Source: Bradyrhizobium sp. CCGB12
GTDB taxonomy: Bacteria; Pseudomonadota; Alphaproteobacteria; Rhizobiales; Xanthobacteraceae
Assembly: GCF_024199845.1 (NCBI RefSeq)
Contig: NZ_JANADO010000001.1
Coordinates: 930,001 to 994,000, forward strand
Direction of reading: 5' to 3'
DNA: 64,000 bases
Shown piece by piece: positions 19,117 through 28,593 of the stretch; position 1 is the stretch's first letter, and every line of letters begins with the position of its first letter. The position numbers and the translations under genes are program-made. The notes under the pieces are model-generated. The model saw nothing but the letters and a program-made list of their open reading frames with translations, ran no database searches and was not told the origin of the DNA.

Positions 19117-20172
19117 ATGAAGATGATCAAGGGACCGGCGATATTCCTCGCTCAGTTCGCGGCCGACTCGGCGCCGTTCAACTCCTTGGACTCGATCTGC
19201 GGGTGGGTTGCCTCGCTCGGCTACGAGGGAGTTCAGATTCCGAGTTGGGATAGTCGGCTCTTCGACCTGAAGAGGGCCTCGGAGTCGCAGGACTACGCCG
19301 ACGAGGTGAGGGGGATCGCGGCCAGCCACGGGCTTGCGATTACCGAGCTTTCGACCCATCTCCAGGGCCAGCTCGTTGCCGTTCACCCGGCCTATGACGC
19401 GGCATTCGATGGCTTCGCCGTACCGGAGGTGCGCGGCAATGCGAAGGCGCGCACGGAGTGGGCCGTCGATCAGGTCAAGCGTGCGATCTTGGCGTCCAGG
19501 CGGCTCGGGATCACGGCGCAGGCGACCTTCTCCGGCGCACTTGCCTGGCCTTATGTCTACCCCTGGCCGCAGCGTCCGGCTGGCCTTATCGAGGCCGCTT
19601 TCGACGAACTCGCCAGGCGCTGGCGACCGATCCTCGACTATGCCGACGAGCACGGTGTCGATCTCGCTTATGAGATCCACCCCGGCGAGGATCTTCACGA
19701 CGGCATCTCCTATGAGATGTTTCTCGAGCGGGTGAAGGGACACAAGCGCGCGAACCTGCTTTACGACCCATCTCACTTCGTGCTGCAACAGCTCGACTAT
19801 CTCGACTACATCGACATCTACCACCAGCGCATCAAGGCATTTCACGTCAAGGACGCCGAGTTCAACCCGACGGGCCGCCAGGGCGTCTATGGCGGCTTCC
19901 AGAGCTGGGTCGACCGTGCCGGCCGCTTCCGATCGCTCGGCGACGGCCAAGTCGATTTCGGCGCTATCTTCTCGAAGCTCACGCAATACGACTACGACAG
20001 CTGGGCGGTGCTCGAGTGGGAATGCGCGCTGAAACATCCCGAGCAGGGCGCGCGCGAAGGTGCCGAGTTCATCAAGAGCCATATCATCCGGGTGACAGAT
20101 AAAGCCTTCGACGAGTTCGCAGGCTCCGGCACCGACGACGCAGCGAACCGCAAGATGCTCGGCATCTCCTGA
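19117..20172 (+). CDS. Sugar phosphate isomerase/epimerase-like TIM-barrel protein
   Basis: A 351-residue AP-endonuclease-2-type TIM barrel (xylose isomerase-like). Metal ligands are visible in YEIHPGED (Glu), YDPSHF (Asp), FHVKDAEF (His/Asp) and LEWEC (Glu). ATG 19117 is preceded by GAAGGAAG at 19103-19110; an upstream TTG at 19087 is less likely. It is followed by a Gfo/Idh oxidoreductase 13 bp downstream, a pairing known from 3-keto-sugar and glucoside pathways (for example YcjR/YcjS in E. coli). The substrate is unknown; processing of the sugar released or imported by this cluster is inferred. Confidence 0.75.
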   Translation: MKMIKGPAIFLAQFAADSAPFNSLDSICGWVASLGYEGVQIPSWDSRLFDLKRASESQDYADEVRGIAASHGLAITELSTHLQGQLVAVHPAYDAAFDGFAVPEVRGNAKARTEWAVDQVKRAILASRRLGITAQATFSGALAWPYVYPWPQRPAGLIEAAFDELARRWRPILDYADEHGVDLAYEIHPGEDLHDGISYEMFLERVKGHKRANLLYDPSHFVLQQLDYLDYIDIYHQRIKAFHVKDAEFNPTGRQGVYGGFQSWVDRAGRFRSLGDGQVDFGAIFSKLTQYDYDSWAVLEWECALKHPEQGAREGAEFIKSHIIRVTDKAFDEFAGSGTDDAANRKMLGIS

Positions 20173-20185
20173 GCGAGGAGAAGAC

Positions 20186-21358
20186 ATGACTATTGCAACC
20201 AACAAAGCCGGCGATCATGGTCGTATCCGACTCGGCATGGTCGGCGGCGGCCAGGGGGCCTTCATCGGCGCCGTCCACCGCATTGCCGCTCGCATCGACG
20301 ACCAGTTCGAACTTGTGGCCAGCGCGCTCGCGTCGGATCCGGTGCGAGCCAAAGCGTCCGCGAAGGAGCTCGGCATCGCCGACGACCGTGCCTATGGCTC
20401 CCTCGAGGAGATGGCCAAGGCGGAAGCCGCGCGAGCGGACGGGATCGAGGCGGTCTCGATCGTGACACCGAACCACATGCATAGTCCGGTCGCTAAGGTC
20501 TTCTTGGAAGCCGGCATTCACGTGATCTGCGACAAGCCGCTGACGACGACCGTTGCCGAGGCCGAGGAGTTGGTGGCGTTGGTCAGGAAGACGGGTCGGG
20601 TCTTCGTGGTGACGCACAACTACACCGGCTACCCCATGGTCCGGCAGGCCCGCGCCATGGTCGCGAATGGCGACCTCGGCGAGATCCGGCTGGTCCAGGC
20701 CGAGTATCTCCAGGATTGGTTGACGGAGCGATTGGAGGCAAGCGACCATAAACAGGCGGCATGGCGTACGGACCCGGCCCGATCCGGCGCCGGCGGGTGC
20801 ATCGGCGATATCGGCACCCACGCCTATAATCTCGCCTGCTTCGTCACCGGCCTTGAGCTCGAGGAACTGCTCGCCCAACTGTCGACCTTCGTCGAGGGAC
20901 GGCGCCTCGATGACGATGTCCAGATCCTCCTCAAGTGGAAAGGTGGTGCCAAGGGCATGTTGTGGGCGAGCCAGGTCGCCGTCGGCAATGAGAACGGCCT
21001 CACACTGCGCGTCTACGGCAGCAAAGGCGGCCTCGAGTGGGCGCAGGAGAATCCGAACCAGCTCTGGTTTACGCCCTACGGCCGGCCGAAGCAGCTCCTG
21101 ACCCGCGGCGGCGCCGGCGCCTTGGGCGAGGCGGGTCGGGTTACCCGCGTCCCCTCCGGCCACCCCGAGGGTTACCTTGAAGGTTTCGCAACAATTTATG
21201 CTGAGGCAGCGCGCGCCATCCGCGCGGCAAGGGTCGGTGAAAAGTCGGATCCTGATGTGATCTTCCCGGCCGTTGAGGACGGCCTGGCAGGCGTGAAGTT
21301 CATCGATGCTGCTGTGAGGTCCTCGGCATGCAAAGGCACCTGGGTTCGGATGACGTAA
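20186..21358 (+). CDS. Gfo/Idh/MocA-family NAD(P)-dependent oxidoreductase
   Basis: A 390-residue oxidoreductase. The Rossmann motif is GMVGGGQGAFIG (residues 14-25), the EKP-like catalytic segment is CDKPLTT near residue 115, and the C-terminal half is the mixed sheet typical of the family, with GDIGTHAYNLACF near residue 212. A GAGGAG ribosome site sits in the gap from the isomerase gene. It probably oxidises or reduces a sugar carbon in a pathway shared with the TIM-barrel gene upstream. An NAD-dependent glycosidase of this superfamily is a remote alternative. Confidence 0.8.
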   Translation: MTIATNKAGDHGRIRLGMVGGGQGAFIGAVHRIAARIDDQFELVASALASDPVRAKASAKELGIADDRAYGSLEEMAKAEAARADGIEAVSIVTPNHMHSPVAKVFLEAGIHVICDKPLTTTVAEAEELVALVRKTGRVFVVTHNYTGYPMVRQARAMVANGDLGEIRLVQAEYLQDWLTERLEASDHKQAAWRTDPARSGAGGCIGDIGTHAYNLACFVTGLELEELLAQLSTFVEGRRLDDDVQILLKWKGGAKGMLWASQVAVGNENGLTLRVYGSKGGLEWAQENPNQLWFTPYGRPKQLLTRGGAGALGEAGRVTRVPSGHPEGYLEGFATIYAEAARAIRAARVGEKSDPDVIFPAVEDGLAGVKFIDAAVRSSACKGTWVRMT

Positions 21359-21371
21359 ATGCTGCCGCGCC

Positions 21372-22064
21372 CTATAGCATCGGCTCGAACTGGCAGTGTA
21401 CGAGCATCTCGGAGACCGAGGCATTGTTCGGCAGCATGAGCGCGGTTTCCACCAGGCGGGCGATGTCGCCGGGCTGGCTCATCTCGTGCCGGGGAATCTC
21501 GTCGTCGTTCAGCGTCATGTCGGTGGCAACGTAGCCTGGGCAGATCACCGTCGCCCGAATGCCGGCCGCGCGTCCTTCCCGGCGAATGCCGTGGGTGAGT
21601 GCAACCACGGCGAACTTGGTCATCGCATAGCCAACATTGCTCCCCACACGCTTTCCGGCGAGAGATCCCAGATTGATGACCCGGCCATGACCGCAGACGG
21701 CTAAGTGAGGGAGGGTGGCTCTGACGAGGCGCAGCGGACCCTTGACGTTCACGCGCCACATTTCATCCAGCTCGTTCTCGCCCTCGTCGGAGACACGCAC
21801 CTTCGGATTGATGCCGGCGGCGTTGACGATGGCATCGACGCCGCCCCACCGCGCGACCGTTGCGTTGACCCAGGAGATCGGGCTCTTGGTGTCTTCGGCA
21901 TCATAGCGGTGCGTCATGAGCCGCTCGCTCCCGGCGAGACGGCTCGGGTCGCGAAGCCCCGCCGATACGCGGAAGCCCGAGGCCAGGAGCCGGTCGACGA
22001 CGGCGCGTCCGATGCCGCGCGAAGCCCCCGAGACCATGACGATCCGATTGCCGACTTCCAACAT
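21372..22064 (-). CDS. Short-chain dehydrogenase/reductase
   Basis: A 230-residue classical SDR: nucleotide motif VSGASRGIGRAV at residues 9-20, NAAGIN near 85, catalytic Ser in NLGSLAGKR and Y-x3-K in GYAMTKFAV. The ATG at 22064 gives the family start; the open frame extends further upstream without a better start. It converges tail-to-tail on the Gfo/Idh gene with only 13 bp between, and is divergent from the SDR/aminotransferase operon. Substrate unknown; an oxo-acyl reductase-like role is as possible as sugar oxidation. Confidence 0.8.
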   Translation of the reverse strand: MLEVGNRIVMVSGASRGIGRAVVDRLLASGFRVSAGLRDPSRLAGSERLMTHRYDAEDTKSPISWVNATVARWGGVDAIVNAAGINPKVRVSDEGENELDEMWRVNVKGPLRLVRATLPHLAVCGHGRVINLGSLAGKRVGSNVGYAMTKFAVVALTHGIRREGRAAGIRATVICPGYVATDMTLNDDEIPRHEMSQPGDIARLVETALMLPNNASVSEMLVHCQFEPML

Positions 22065-22304
22065 CTTAGTCCGTCTCCCATGGGTGAACGAAGAGCATCG
22101 CAAAATGTAAGGGGACACGCGCGAAGACGAGTAAGAGAAATTCACTCTGCCTGCATCGGGTGTGCTTATGGCTCACGCGCCCGGCGACTTTTCGGCCGGG
22201 ATATTGGATGTCCTTATGAGGGCAGAACAAATCCGCTGTATGCGTGCGCCGGCCTCCGCACGTAGCTTCCCGCCGCTCTGGCTGACTGCAAGAGAGCCTT
22301 GCGG
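22065..22304. promoter_or_regulatory. Divergent intergenic region between two SDR genes
   Basis: A 240-bp gap without a convincing gene. It contains a short hairpin, CCCGGC (22180-22185) with GCCGGG (22195-22200). It must carry promoters for both flanking operons, but no convincing -35/-10 pair was identified. Confidence 0.3.
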
Positions 22305-23108
22305 ATGGGATTTTCGGACTACCGAACGGCGTTGGTGACGGGCGCATCCTCAGGTATCGGGGCTGCGACGGTTCGGCGTCTCCGTGCCGAGGGGCTCGAG
22401 GTTCATGCGCTGGCGCGCGACGCCCGCCGGCTGGCCAGCCTGTCGGCCGAGACCGGATGCCACGCATGTGCGGCCGATGTGAACGATCTCGACGCCTTGA
22501 GGCGCCTTGCGAGCTCGGTCGAATTCGATGTTCTCGTCAACAACGCCGGCCAGTCGCGGCGCGGCAATATCCTGGAAACAACGCCTGACGATGTCGACGC
22601 CCTGGTCGACGTCAATCTGCGGGCAGTCTTGCACCTGACGAGGCTGATCGTGCCAGGCATGGCGATGCGGAACAGCGGCCACGTGGTCAATATCTCGTCG
22701 ATCGCCGGCCACTATGCCTTCGGCGCGAACGCCACGACATTCAATTCATCCGTGGCCTACCACGCGACGAAGGCCGGCATTCATTCACTGTCGCAGCAGT
22801 TGCGCGTCGATCTCTACGGCACTTGCGTCCGCGTCACCGAAGTCTCGCCCGGGCGCGTGGCGACGAGCATCTTCCAGAACCAGAACGCCGCCGACAATCC
22901 GGATGCCCGCTTCGTCGGCGGCTTCGAGACGCTCCAGTCCGAAGACGTCGCGGATGCCATTGCGTTCGCGGTGGGATCGCCGGCGCGGATGAACGTCGCG
23001 ACGATCGAGGTCGTACCCACGTTCCAGGTCGTCGGTGAATTGCGATTCGCGAGCCGATCCGAGGCCGCACGTTTGAAAGAAATGAGAAGTGGAGCTGACC
23101 ATGCCTGA
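22305..23108 (+). CDS. Short-chain dehydrogenase/reductase, paralogue of the SDR at 34969-35727
   Basis: A 267-residue SDR with TGASSGIGAA (residues 11-20), NNAGQSRRGN, SSIAGHYAF and Y-x3-K in YHATKAG. The ATG at 22305 starts the MGFSDYRTALVTG sequence that is identical in the paralogue, which fixes the start over a TTG two codons earlier. It overlaps the aminotransferase gene by 8 bases. A short serine/alanine insert before the catalytic Tyr (ANATTFNSSVA) distinguishes it from the paralogue. Likely oxidises a hydroxyl group in the pathway of this island; substrate unknown. Confidence 0.82.
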   Translation: MGFSDYRTALVTGASSGIGAATVRRLRAEGLEVHALARDARRLASLSAETGCHACAADVNDLDALRRLASSVEFDVLVNNAGQSRRGNILETTPDDVDALVDVNLRAVLHLTRLIVPGMAMRNSGHVVNISSIAGHYAFGANATTFNSSVAYHATKAGIHSLSQQLRVDLYGTCVRVTEVSPGRVATSIFQNQNAADNPDARFVGGFETLQSEDVADAIAFAVGSPARMNVATIEVVPTFQVVGELRFASRSEAARLKEMRSGADHA

Positions 23109-24303
23109 CCTCGCAAACCGCCTTAGGACCGTGAAGGTGTCGGCCTCGGCGGCGATGACGGACAAGGCGCGCGAGCTCCGCGACGCAGGCGTCAAGATCG
23201 TGGGCCTGTCGTCCGGCGAGCCCGATTTTCCGACGCCGTCGCATGCCATCGAGGCCGCACATCGGGCAGCGCTGGCAGGCGATACCAAATATCCGGCGCA
23301 GCCGGGAACGGTCGCGCTGCGGACCGCGGTCCAGCGCAAGTTCAAGCGCGAGAACAATCTCGACTACGCCCTCGACGAGATCCTGATCGCCAATGGTGGC
23401 AAGCAGATCATCTTCAACGCGCTGTTTGCCACCTGCAATTCCGGCGACGAGGTCGTCATTCCGGCGCCGGGCTGGATCACCTATGCGGACATCGTTCTTC
23501 TGGCGGAGGCGACGCCCATCGCGGTGCCTTGCCCGGAGAACAACCAGTTCAAGCTTCGTCCGGCGGACCTGGATGCGGCGATCACGCCCCGGACGAAGTG
23601 GTTGATCCTGAATTTTCCCAACAATCCGACCGGCGCCGCCTGTACGCGCGAGGAGATGCGCGCGATCGCCGATGTCATGTTGAAGCATCCCGACGTGTGG
23701 ATACTCACCGACGACATCTATGAGCATCTCACTTATGATGGCTTTGAGTTCTGTACCATCGCGGAGGTTGAGCCGAGGCTGAAGAATCGCGTCGTGACCG
23801 TGAACGGCGCGTCCAAGGCCTACGCCATGACGGGCTGGCGGGTCGGCTATTGCGGGGGGCCCAAGGACCTGATCGCGGCGATGAACAATGTCCACGGTCA
23901 GGCGACCGGTGGGATCTGCACTGTGAGCCAGGCGGCGGCCGTCGCGGTCCTGGACGGACCGCAGGACTACCTGAAGGAGCGCGCGGACATCTATCGTGAC
24001 CGGCGCGATCTCGTGGTCAAGCTCCTCAATCAGATTCCGGGTATCACCTGCCACAAGCCGGAAGGGGCCTTCTACGTGTTTCCGAACATCGCCGGCTGCA
24101 TCGGCAAGACCACGAAGAGCGGGCGGCGGCTGGAGACCGATGCAGACTTCATCTCGGCGCTCCTGGAGGAGCAGCATGTCGCCGCCGTGCCTGGCGGCGC
24201 CTATGGAATGAGCCCGTACTTCCGCATTTCCTACGCGACCGATACCGAATCGCTGAAGGAAGGCTGCCGGCGGATCGCGAGCTTCTGCGAAAGCCTGCGC
24301 TGA
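23101..24303 (+). CDS. Pyridoxal-phosphate aminotransferase class I (aspartate/aromatic type)
   Basis: A 400-residue fold-type I aminotransferase. Recognisable are the SSGEPDFPTP substrate loop near residue 38, PNNPTG near 175, the DDIYEHL Asp that pairs with the PLP nitrogen, the Schiff-base lysine in NGASKAYAMTGWRVGY near 240, and the C-terminal FRISYAT with the carboxylate-binding Arg. ATG 23101 lies inside the end of the SDR gene with GGAG at 23091-23094, so a GTG at 23089 is less likely. The pair SDR-aminotransferase suggests stepwise conversion of an amino alcohol or amino acid. Confidence 0.85.
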   Translation: MPDLANRLRTVKVSASAAMTDKARELRDAGVKIVGLSSGEPDFPTPSHAIEAAHRAALAGDTKYPAQPGTVALRTAVQRKFKRENNLDYALDEILIANGGKQIIFNALFATCNSGDEVVIPAPGWITYADIVLLAEATPIAVPCPENNQFKLRPADLDAAITPRTKWLILNFPNNPTGAACTREEMRAIADVMLKHPDVWILTDDIYEHLTYDGFEFCTIAEVEPRLKNRVVTVNGASKAYAMTGWRVGYCGGPKDLIAAMNNVHGQATGGICTVSQAAAVAVLDGPQDYLKERADIYRDRRDLVVKLLNQIPGITCHKPEGAFYVFPNIAGCIGKTTKSGRRLETDADFISALLEEQHVAAVPGGAYGMSPYFRISYATDTESLKEGCRRIASFCESLR

Positions 24304-24521
24304 CCGGGGATTCGAAATACGGGGGTAGTCCCCGGATGGAGGGCGAAAGCTGCGGCCAGCGGCATTTACCGATCAAGATCGGAGCAATATGCCGAACCAG
24401 TTGTCATAATCGTTCCTAATGCCCCTAAACGAAGATGTTCTTGGTCCTGTAGGATGTCGACGCATAAGCTTTGTGCAAAGAGGGGTATGCCTTGGGATCG
24501 CGCAGTCGAGGACGGCCAGCG

Positions 24522-25454
24522 ATGACCACCAGCGACGATGCGGTGGCAGTCTTAGGTGTTCAAGCTCCACCGGCAACCCGGCGGGCATTGCGGTGGCGTC
24601 TGGCTCTGCCGGTCGGGCTTCTCGCCGTCCCGATGCTGGCATTCTTGACGTATTTCTTCTTCTATCCGGCTCTGGGGCTGCTGCTCTCAAGCATCCAGAC
24701 ACAGGACAGCCGCGGTATCATCGGCCGCCCGTTCACGCTCGCGCACTACGCGCGCCTCGTCAATGTCGAACTCTACGCGCGCGTGCTTTGGACCACGCTG
24801 CGGATCAGCATCATCACCTCGGTGCTTGCGACGGTGCTCGCCTATCCGGTCGCGCTGGTGATGGTCAAGAGCCGTCCGATGGTCACGCGCATCATCACCT
24901 TGATCGTCATTGCTCCCTTGATCGTCAGCGTGGTCGTTCGTGGATACGGCTGGCAGCTGGTGCTCCAGAACGGTCCGAAGGGCATGCTGAACTGGATCTT
25001 GATGTCGCTGCACGTCGTCGATGCACCGATCTCGGTCCTCTACACCGAAGTGGCGGTCGTCATCGGGTCGCTGCACGTGTTCTTCCCGATGATGGTGCTG
25101 CCGCTGGCCTCGGCGCTCGGCAAGATCGACCCCAACCTCGAGGATGCGGCCCGTATGCTCGGCGCGCCATGGTGGAAGGTGTTCCTTCGGGTGACGCTGC
25201 CGTTGAGCATGCCGGGCTTCGTGGCGGGTTTTACCCTGGTCTTTTCGCTCACCGCCGGCTCCTTCGTCATTCCCGCGATCCTGGGCGGCGCCTCGGCGGT
25301 CATGCTCGGCAATCTGATCGAGCAGCAGATCTTCGTCGTCTATGACTGGCCGTTCGGCGCTGCGATCGCCGTCGTTCTCGTCGGCCTGGTCCTCGCGGTG
25401 AACGGTGTCTCGATGTGGCTGCTGGAAGGCCGGCGTCTCAGGAGGCCCGAGTGA
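24522..25454 (+). CDS. ABC transporter permease, PotB-like (polyamine/opine family)
   Basis: A 310-residue permease with an N-terminal cytoplasmic tail, first membrane helix at about residues 31-54, and six hydrophobic segments. The coupling motif is EDAARMLGAPWWKVFLRVTLPLS near residue 215. ATG 24522 is used; upstream TTG/GTG codons exist in the same open frame but would add an unlikely leader. Its TGA overlaps the next permease start (TGATG). First gene of a four-gene transporter that precedes pxpBCA, so its cargo may be the compound handled by those enzymes. Confidence 0.83.
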   Translation: MTTSDDAVAVLGVQAPPATRRALRWRLALPVGLLAVPMLAFLTYFFFYPALGLLLSSIQTQDSRGIIGRPFTLAHYARLVNVELYARVLWTTLRISIITSVLATVLAYPVALVMVKSRPMVTRIITLIVIAPLIVSVVVRGYGWQLVLQNGPKGMLNWILMSLHVVDAPISVLYTEVAVVIGSLHVFFPMMVLPLASALGKIDPNLEDAARMLGAPWWKVFLRVTLPLSMPGFVAGFTLVFSLTAGSFVIPAILGGASAVMLGNLIEQQIFVVYDWPFGAAIAVVLVGLVLAVNGVSMWLLEGRRLRRPE

Positions 25455-26257
25455 TGGACGAGCGATTTTCCGGCTTCGGCGCATTCATCCTCTACACCGT
25501 CACCGCCGGCATGATGGTGTTCATCCTGGCGCCGCTGCTTCTCGTCATGGCGGTGTCGGTATCCGATTCTTATTTCGTGACCTTTCCTCCGCAGGGCTTC
25601 ACGCTGAAATGGTACGCCAAGGTTCTCCAGGACCGCGACTTCCTCGAGGCGATGAGGCTGAGCATTCTGCTCGCGCTCGGCACGACGGCGGGATCGCTGC
25701 TGCTGGGCGTGCCCGCGGCCTTTGCGCTGGTGCGCGGCCACTTCTTCGGCCTGTCGGCGATCAAGGGGTTCCTGCTGTCGCCGCTGATCTTTCCGGCGCT
25801 GGTCACCGGCCTGGCGCTGCTTCAGGTCCTGACCAAGCTTGGTTCCCAGGATGCGCGGCTCAATCTTTTGATCGGGCACGTGGTCGTGACGTCGCCCTAC
25901 GTCATCCGCACGGTCGTCACCAGCCTTCAACTGGTCGACGAGAATCTGGAGGACGCTGCGCGCACGCTCGGCGCGAACCGGTTGTGGACCTTCTGGCGCG
26001 TGACGCTGCCGCAGATCGCCTCCGGCGTCGCTGCCGGCGGGCTGTTCGCCTTCATGGTGTCCTTCGACAATTACCCGGTCACGATGTGGCTGGCGAACTC
26101 GGAATACTCGCCCGTGCCGCTCGTCCTGATGCGGCAACTGGTCAACGTCTTCGATCCTTCCGTGCCGGCAATGTCGACGATCATCATCATTATGGCGATG
26201 GTCGGCGTTCTGTTGCTGGAGAAACTGGTCGGCCTTCGCCGCGCGCTGGCCGCTTAA
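25454..26257 (+). CDS. ABC transporter permease, PotC-like
   Basis: A 267-residue permease of the spermidine/putrescine family with six hydrophobic segments. The coupling motif EDAARTLGANRLWTFWRVTLPQ lies near residue 165, and DNYPVTMW follows, as in PotC/PotI relatives. GGAGG upstream at 25442-25446 supports the ATG at 25454. Partner of the preceding permease. Confidence 0.83.
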   Translation: MDERFSGFGAFILYTVTAGMMVFILAPLLLVMAVSVSDSYFVTFPPQGFTLKWYAKVLQDRDFLEAMRLSILLALGTTAGSLLLGVPAAFALVRGHFFGLSAIKGFLLSPLIFPALVTGLALLQVLTKLGSQDARLNLLIGHVVVTSPYVIRTVVTSLQLVDENLEDAARTLGANRLWTFWRVTLPQIASGVAAGGLFAFMVSFDNYPVTMWLANSEYSPVPLVLMRQLVNVFDPSVPAMSTIIIIMAMVGVLLLEKLVGLRRALAA

Positions 26258-26284
26258 TGTGCATTGGTGATGGAGATTGGATTC

Positions 26285-27349
26285 ATGAAGCTGACACGTA
26301 GGACTCTCATTCAGGCCGGTGCATCTGCGATTGCCTTCCCGACGATCATCAGCCGGGCATTGGCGCAGGACACCAAGCAATTGCACGTCGGCGTCTACAA
26401 CTCCGCGCTGGGCAAGCTGATCCAGAAAGAGGTCATCCCCAAGTTTGAGGCCGAGTTCAAGTGTCGCGTCTTCACGATCGAAGGCGCGACGCTCTCCAAT
26501 ATCGCCGCGCTCCGCGCGACCCGCGACACACCGCGCTTCAGCATGATGATGATGGACGACGTCGGCATCCCCCAGGCCAAGCAGGAGGGGTTGATCGACA
26601 AGCTCGACGCGAGCAAGATCCCCAACCTCGCCAAGGTCTATCAGCGCTATCTCTTTGAGGACGGCCATGGCGTCGGTTTTTCGATCTCCAGTGCCGCCAT
26701 GTTCATCAATCCGCAGGTGACAAAGCCGCTCGGGAGCTATGAGCAGATCTTCGACGCGAAGTATCGCAAGCAGATCCTGCTGAATACGCCCAAGAACACT
26801 CAGAGCGTGCTGATGCTCATCGTCGCCACGGCGCTGGTGACCGGAAAGCCGCTGAAGGAGGCGCAATACCTGGTCGACAGCGGCTGGGACAAGCTCGCGT
26901 CTCTCAAGCCCAACATCCTGACGATCTACGACAGCGAGGCCCAGGTTCTCCAGGTAGCCCAGGGCCAGGCGGCGATCGGCGGCATCGAGTACTCGAAGGC
27001 GATCTATCCGCATACGGCGAAGGGCATGCCGATCGACATGACGTTCCCCAAGGAGGGCGCGTTCACCGGAATCAACAGCATGACACTGGTCAAGAATGCG
27101 CCCGAGCCCGAGCTCGCTTGTGCCCTGATCAACCGCATTTTGGAGCCTTCGGTCGCCAAGATGTTGTCCGAGCAGACCCTCAGCGCGCCCTCGGTGGGCG
27201 GTATCGACTTCAAGCCGGAGACAGCCAAGTTCCTTGCCTATCCCGACACCAAGGCAACCGATCTAGGGCTGTTCACGCCGGACTGGAACTTCATCGTTCC
27301 GCGCCGCGGTCCGTGGTTGGAACGCTATAACCAAGTGTTCACGAGCTGA
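26285..27349 (+). CDS. ABC transporter substrate-binding protein, PotD-like, with Tat signal
   Basis: A 354-residue periplasmic binding protein. The N-terminus has a twin-arginine-type signal (KLTRRTLIQAGA, residues 2-13) with cleavage after ALA near 28. The mature part resembles the PotD/AfuA class: VGVYNSALGKLIQKEVIP, a MMMDDVGIPQAKQEGL pocket segment and GGIEYSKAIYP. ATG 26285 is chosen because it starts the signal. The substrate is not readable from the sequence; position before pxp genes suggests a lactam, amide or amino compound. Confidence 0.82.
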   Translation: MKLTRRTLIQAGASAIAFPTIISRALAQDTKQLHVGVYNSALGKLIQKEVIPKFEAEFKCRVFTIEGATLSNIAALRATRDTPRFSMMMMDDVGIPQAKQEGLIDKLDASKIPNLAKVYQRYLFEDGHGVGFSISSAAMFINPQVTKPLGSYEQIFDAKYRKQILLNTPKNTQSVLMLIVATALVTGKPLKEAQYLVDSGWDKLASLKPNILTIYDSEAQVLQVAQGQAAIGGIEYSKAIYPHTAKGMPIDMTFPKEGAFTGINSMTLVKNAPEPELACALINRILEPSVAKMLSEQTLSAPSVGGIDFKPETAKFLAYPDTKATDLGLFTPDWNFIVPRRGPWLERYNQVFTS

Positions 27350-27360
27350 GCGGGGGTGCC

Positions 27361-28455
27361 ATGAGGTCGTCCGAAGTCAGGCTTGATCGCCTCAGCAAGA
27401 ATTACGCCCGCATGGTCGCGGTCGACGAGGTGTCGCTCGCGATCGAGCCGGGTCACATGGTTGCGCTGCTCGGTCCAAGCGGATGCGGCAAGACGACCTG
27501 CCTCCGCATGATCGCGGGGCTGATCCGTCCGACATCCGGCGACGTCTTCGTCAACGACAAGAGGATGACCGACGTTCTCGTGCATCGCCGCAACGTCGGA
27601 ATGCTGTTCCAAAACTACGCGCTGTTCCCTCATCTGACCGTCGAGGAGAACATCGCATTCGGCCTGGAGATGCGCGGGATATCCAAGGCCGATGCTGCGA
27701 GGAAGGTGGCCGAAGCCCTCAATCTCGTCCAGCTCTCCAGCTTCGGGAAGCGCTATCCCTCGCAGCTCTCCGGCGGTCAGCAACAGCGCGTCGCGCTGGG
27801 GCGGGCTCTGGTGATCGAGCCGGCGATGCTGCTGCTCGACGAGCCGCTCGGGGCGCTCGACAAGGGGCTTCGCGAGAGCATGCAGGTCGAGCTCCGCGCA
27901 CTCCAGCGCAGGCTTGGCCTGACCACCATCATGGTAACCCACGACCAGGACGAAGCCCTGACCATGGCCGACAAGATCGTGGTGATGCGCGATGGCAAGC
28001 TCGAGCAGGTCGGCTCGGCGACGGAAATCTACCAGCGGCCGGCCTCGAAATTCGTCGCGCAGTTCATCGGCGCGTCGAATCTGTTCGAGGGACCCATTGA
28101 GCAGCGCAACGGGAGCGGGGCGGTCGTTCGTGTCTCGCCCGAACTCAGCCTTCAGGTTGATCAGATATCATCGTCGGCCAGCGACGTGATGGTCTCGATC
28201 AGGCCCGAAGCAATCATCGTCGAGCGAATTGGCCAGAGCTCGGTGGCGCAACGTGCCAATAGCGTGACGGCGCGTGTCGATCAGGCCATCTATCGCGGAT
28301 TCGTCAGTCACTACTATCTCAAGACGCCGAGTGGCGGGCAGATCATCGTGTTCGAGCAGAACCAGTCGCAGCAGGCCGGACTCCGGTACGCCGTGGGCGA
28401 GGAGGTCGTGGCGCGGTGGGAGTCGCCCAGCAATCACGTCATTGCGCGTCACTGA
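27361..28455 (+). CDS. ABC transporter ATP-binding protein, PotA-like
   Basis: A 364-residue ATPase with Walker A GPSGCGKTT, Q-loop LFQNYALFP, signature LSGGQQQRVA, Walker B MLLLDEPLGALDK, H-loop VTHDQDEA and a C-terminal TOBE domain with VSIRPEAI near residue 280. All catalytic residues are present. It starts 11 bp after the binding-protein gene and completes the transporter. A 138-bp gap then separates it from pxpB. Confidence 0.88.
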   Translation: MRSSEVRLDRLSKNYARMVAVDEVSLAIEPGHMVALLGPSGCGKTTCLRMIAGLIRPTSGDVFVNDKRMTDVLVHRRNVGMLFQNYALFPHLTVEENIAFGLEMRGISKADAARKVAEALNLVQLSSFGKRYPSQLSGGQQQRVALGRALVIEPAMLLLDEPLGALDKGLRESMQVELRALQRRLGLTTIMVTHDQDEALTMADKIVVMRDGKLEQVGSATEIYQRPASKFVAQFIGASNLFEGPIEQRNGSGAVVRVSPELSLQVDQISSSASDVMVSIRPEAIIVERIGQSSVAQRANSVTARVDQAIYRGFVSHYYLKTPSGGQIIVFEQNQSQQAGLRYAVGEEVVARWESPSNHVIARH

Positions 28456-28593
28456 AGTCGGAGGCGAGCGCGGCGTCCTGCTGGCAATCGACATCCCTTA
28501 TACCCGCAGACGAACATCGTCTTGGATCGGCTTGCGCCGCTTCGCTAGATTTGAGGGTGGCAGCGCCACGGGCGTTCGACCAGCGAGGCCATT

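Noticed and set aside
24469..24480. Short palindrome CTTTG-TG-CAAAG about 40 bp before the PotB-like gene
   Set aside because: Only five paired bases per arm and no second copy seen; could be chance, so not listed as an operator.
25340..27013. A 557-codon minus-strand open frame opposite the PotC/PotD-like genes
   Set aside because: Antisense shadow of two clear transporter genes, rich in His/Arg/Asp/Gln without domain motifs.
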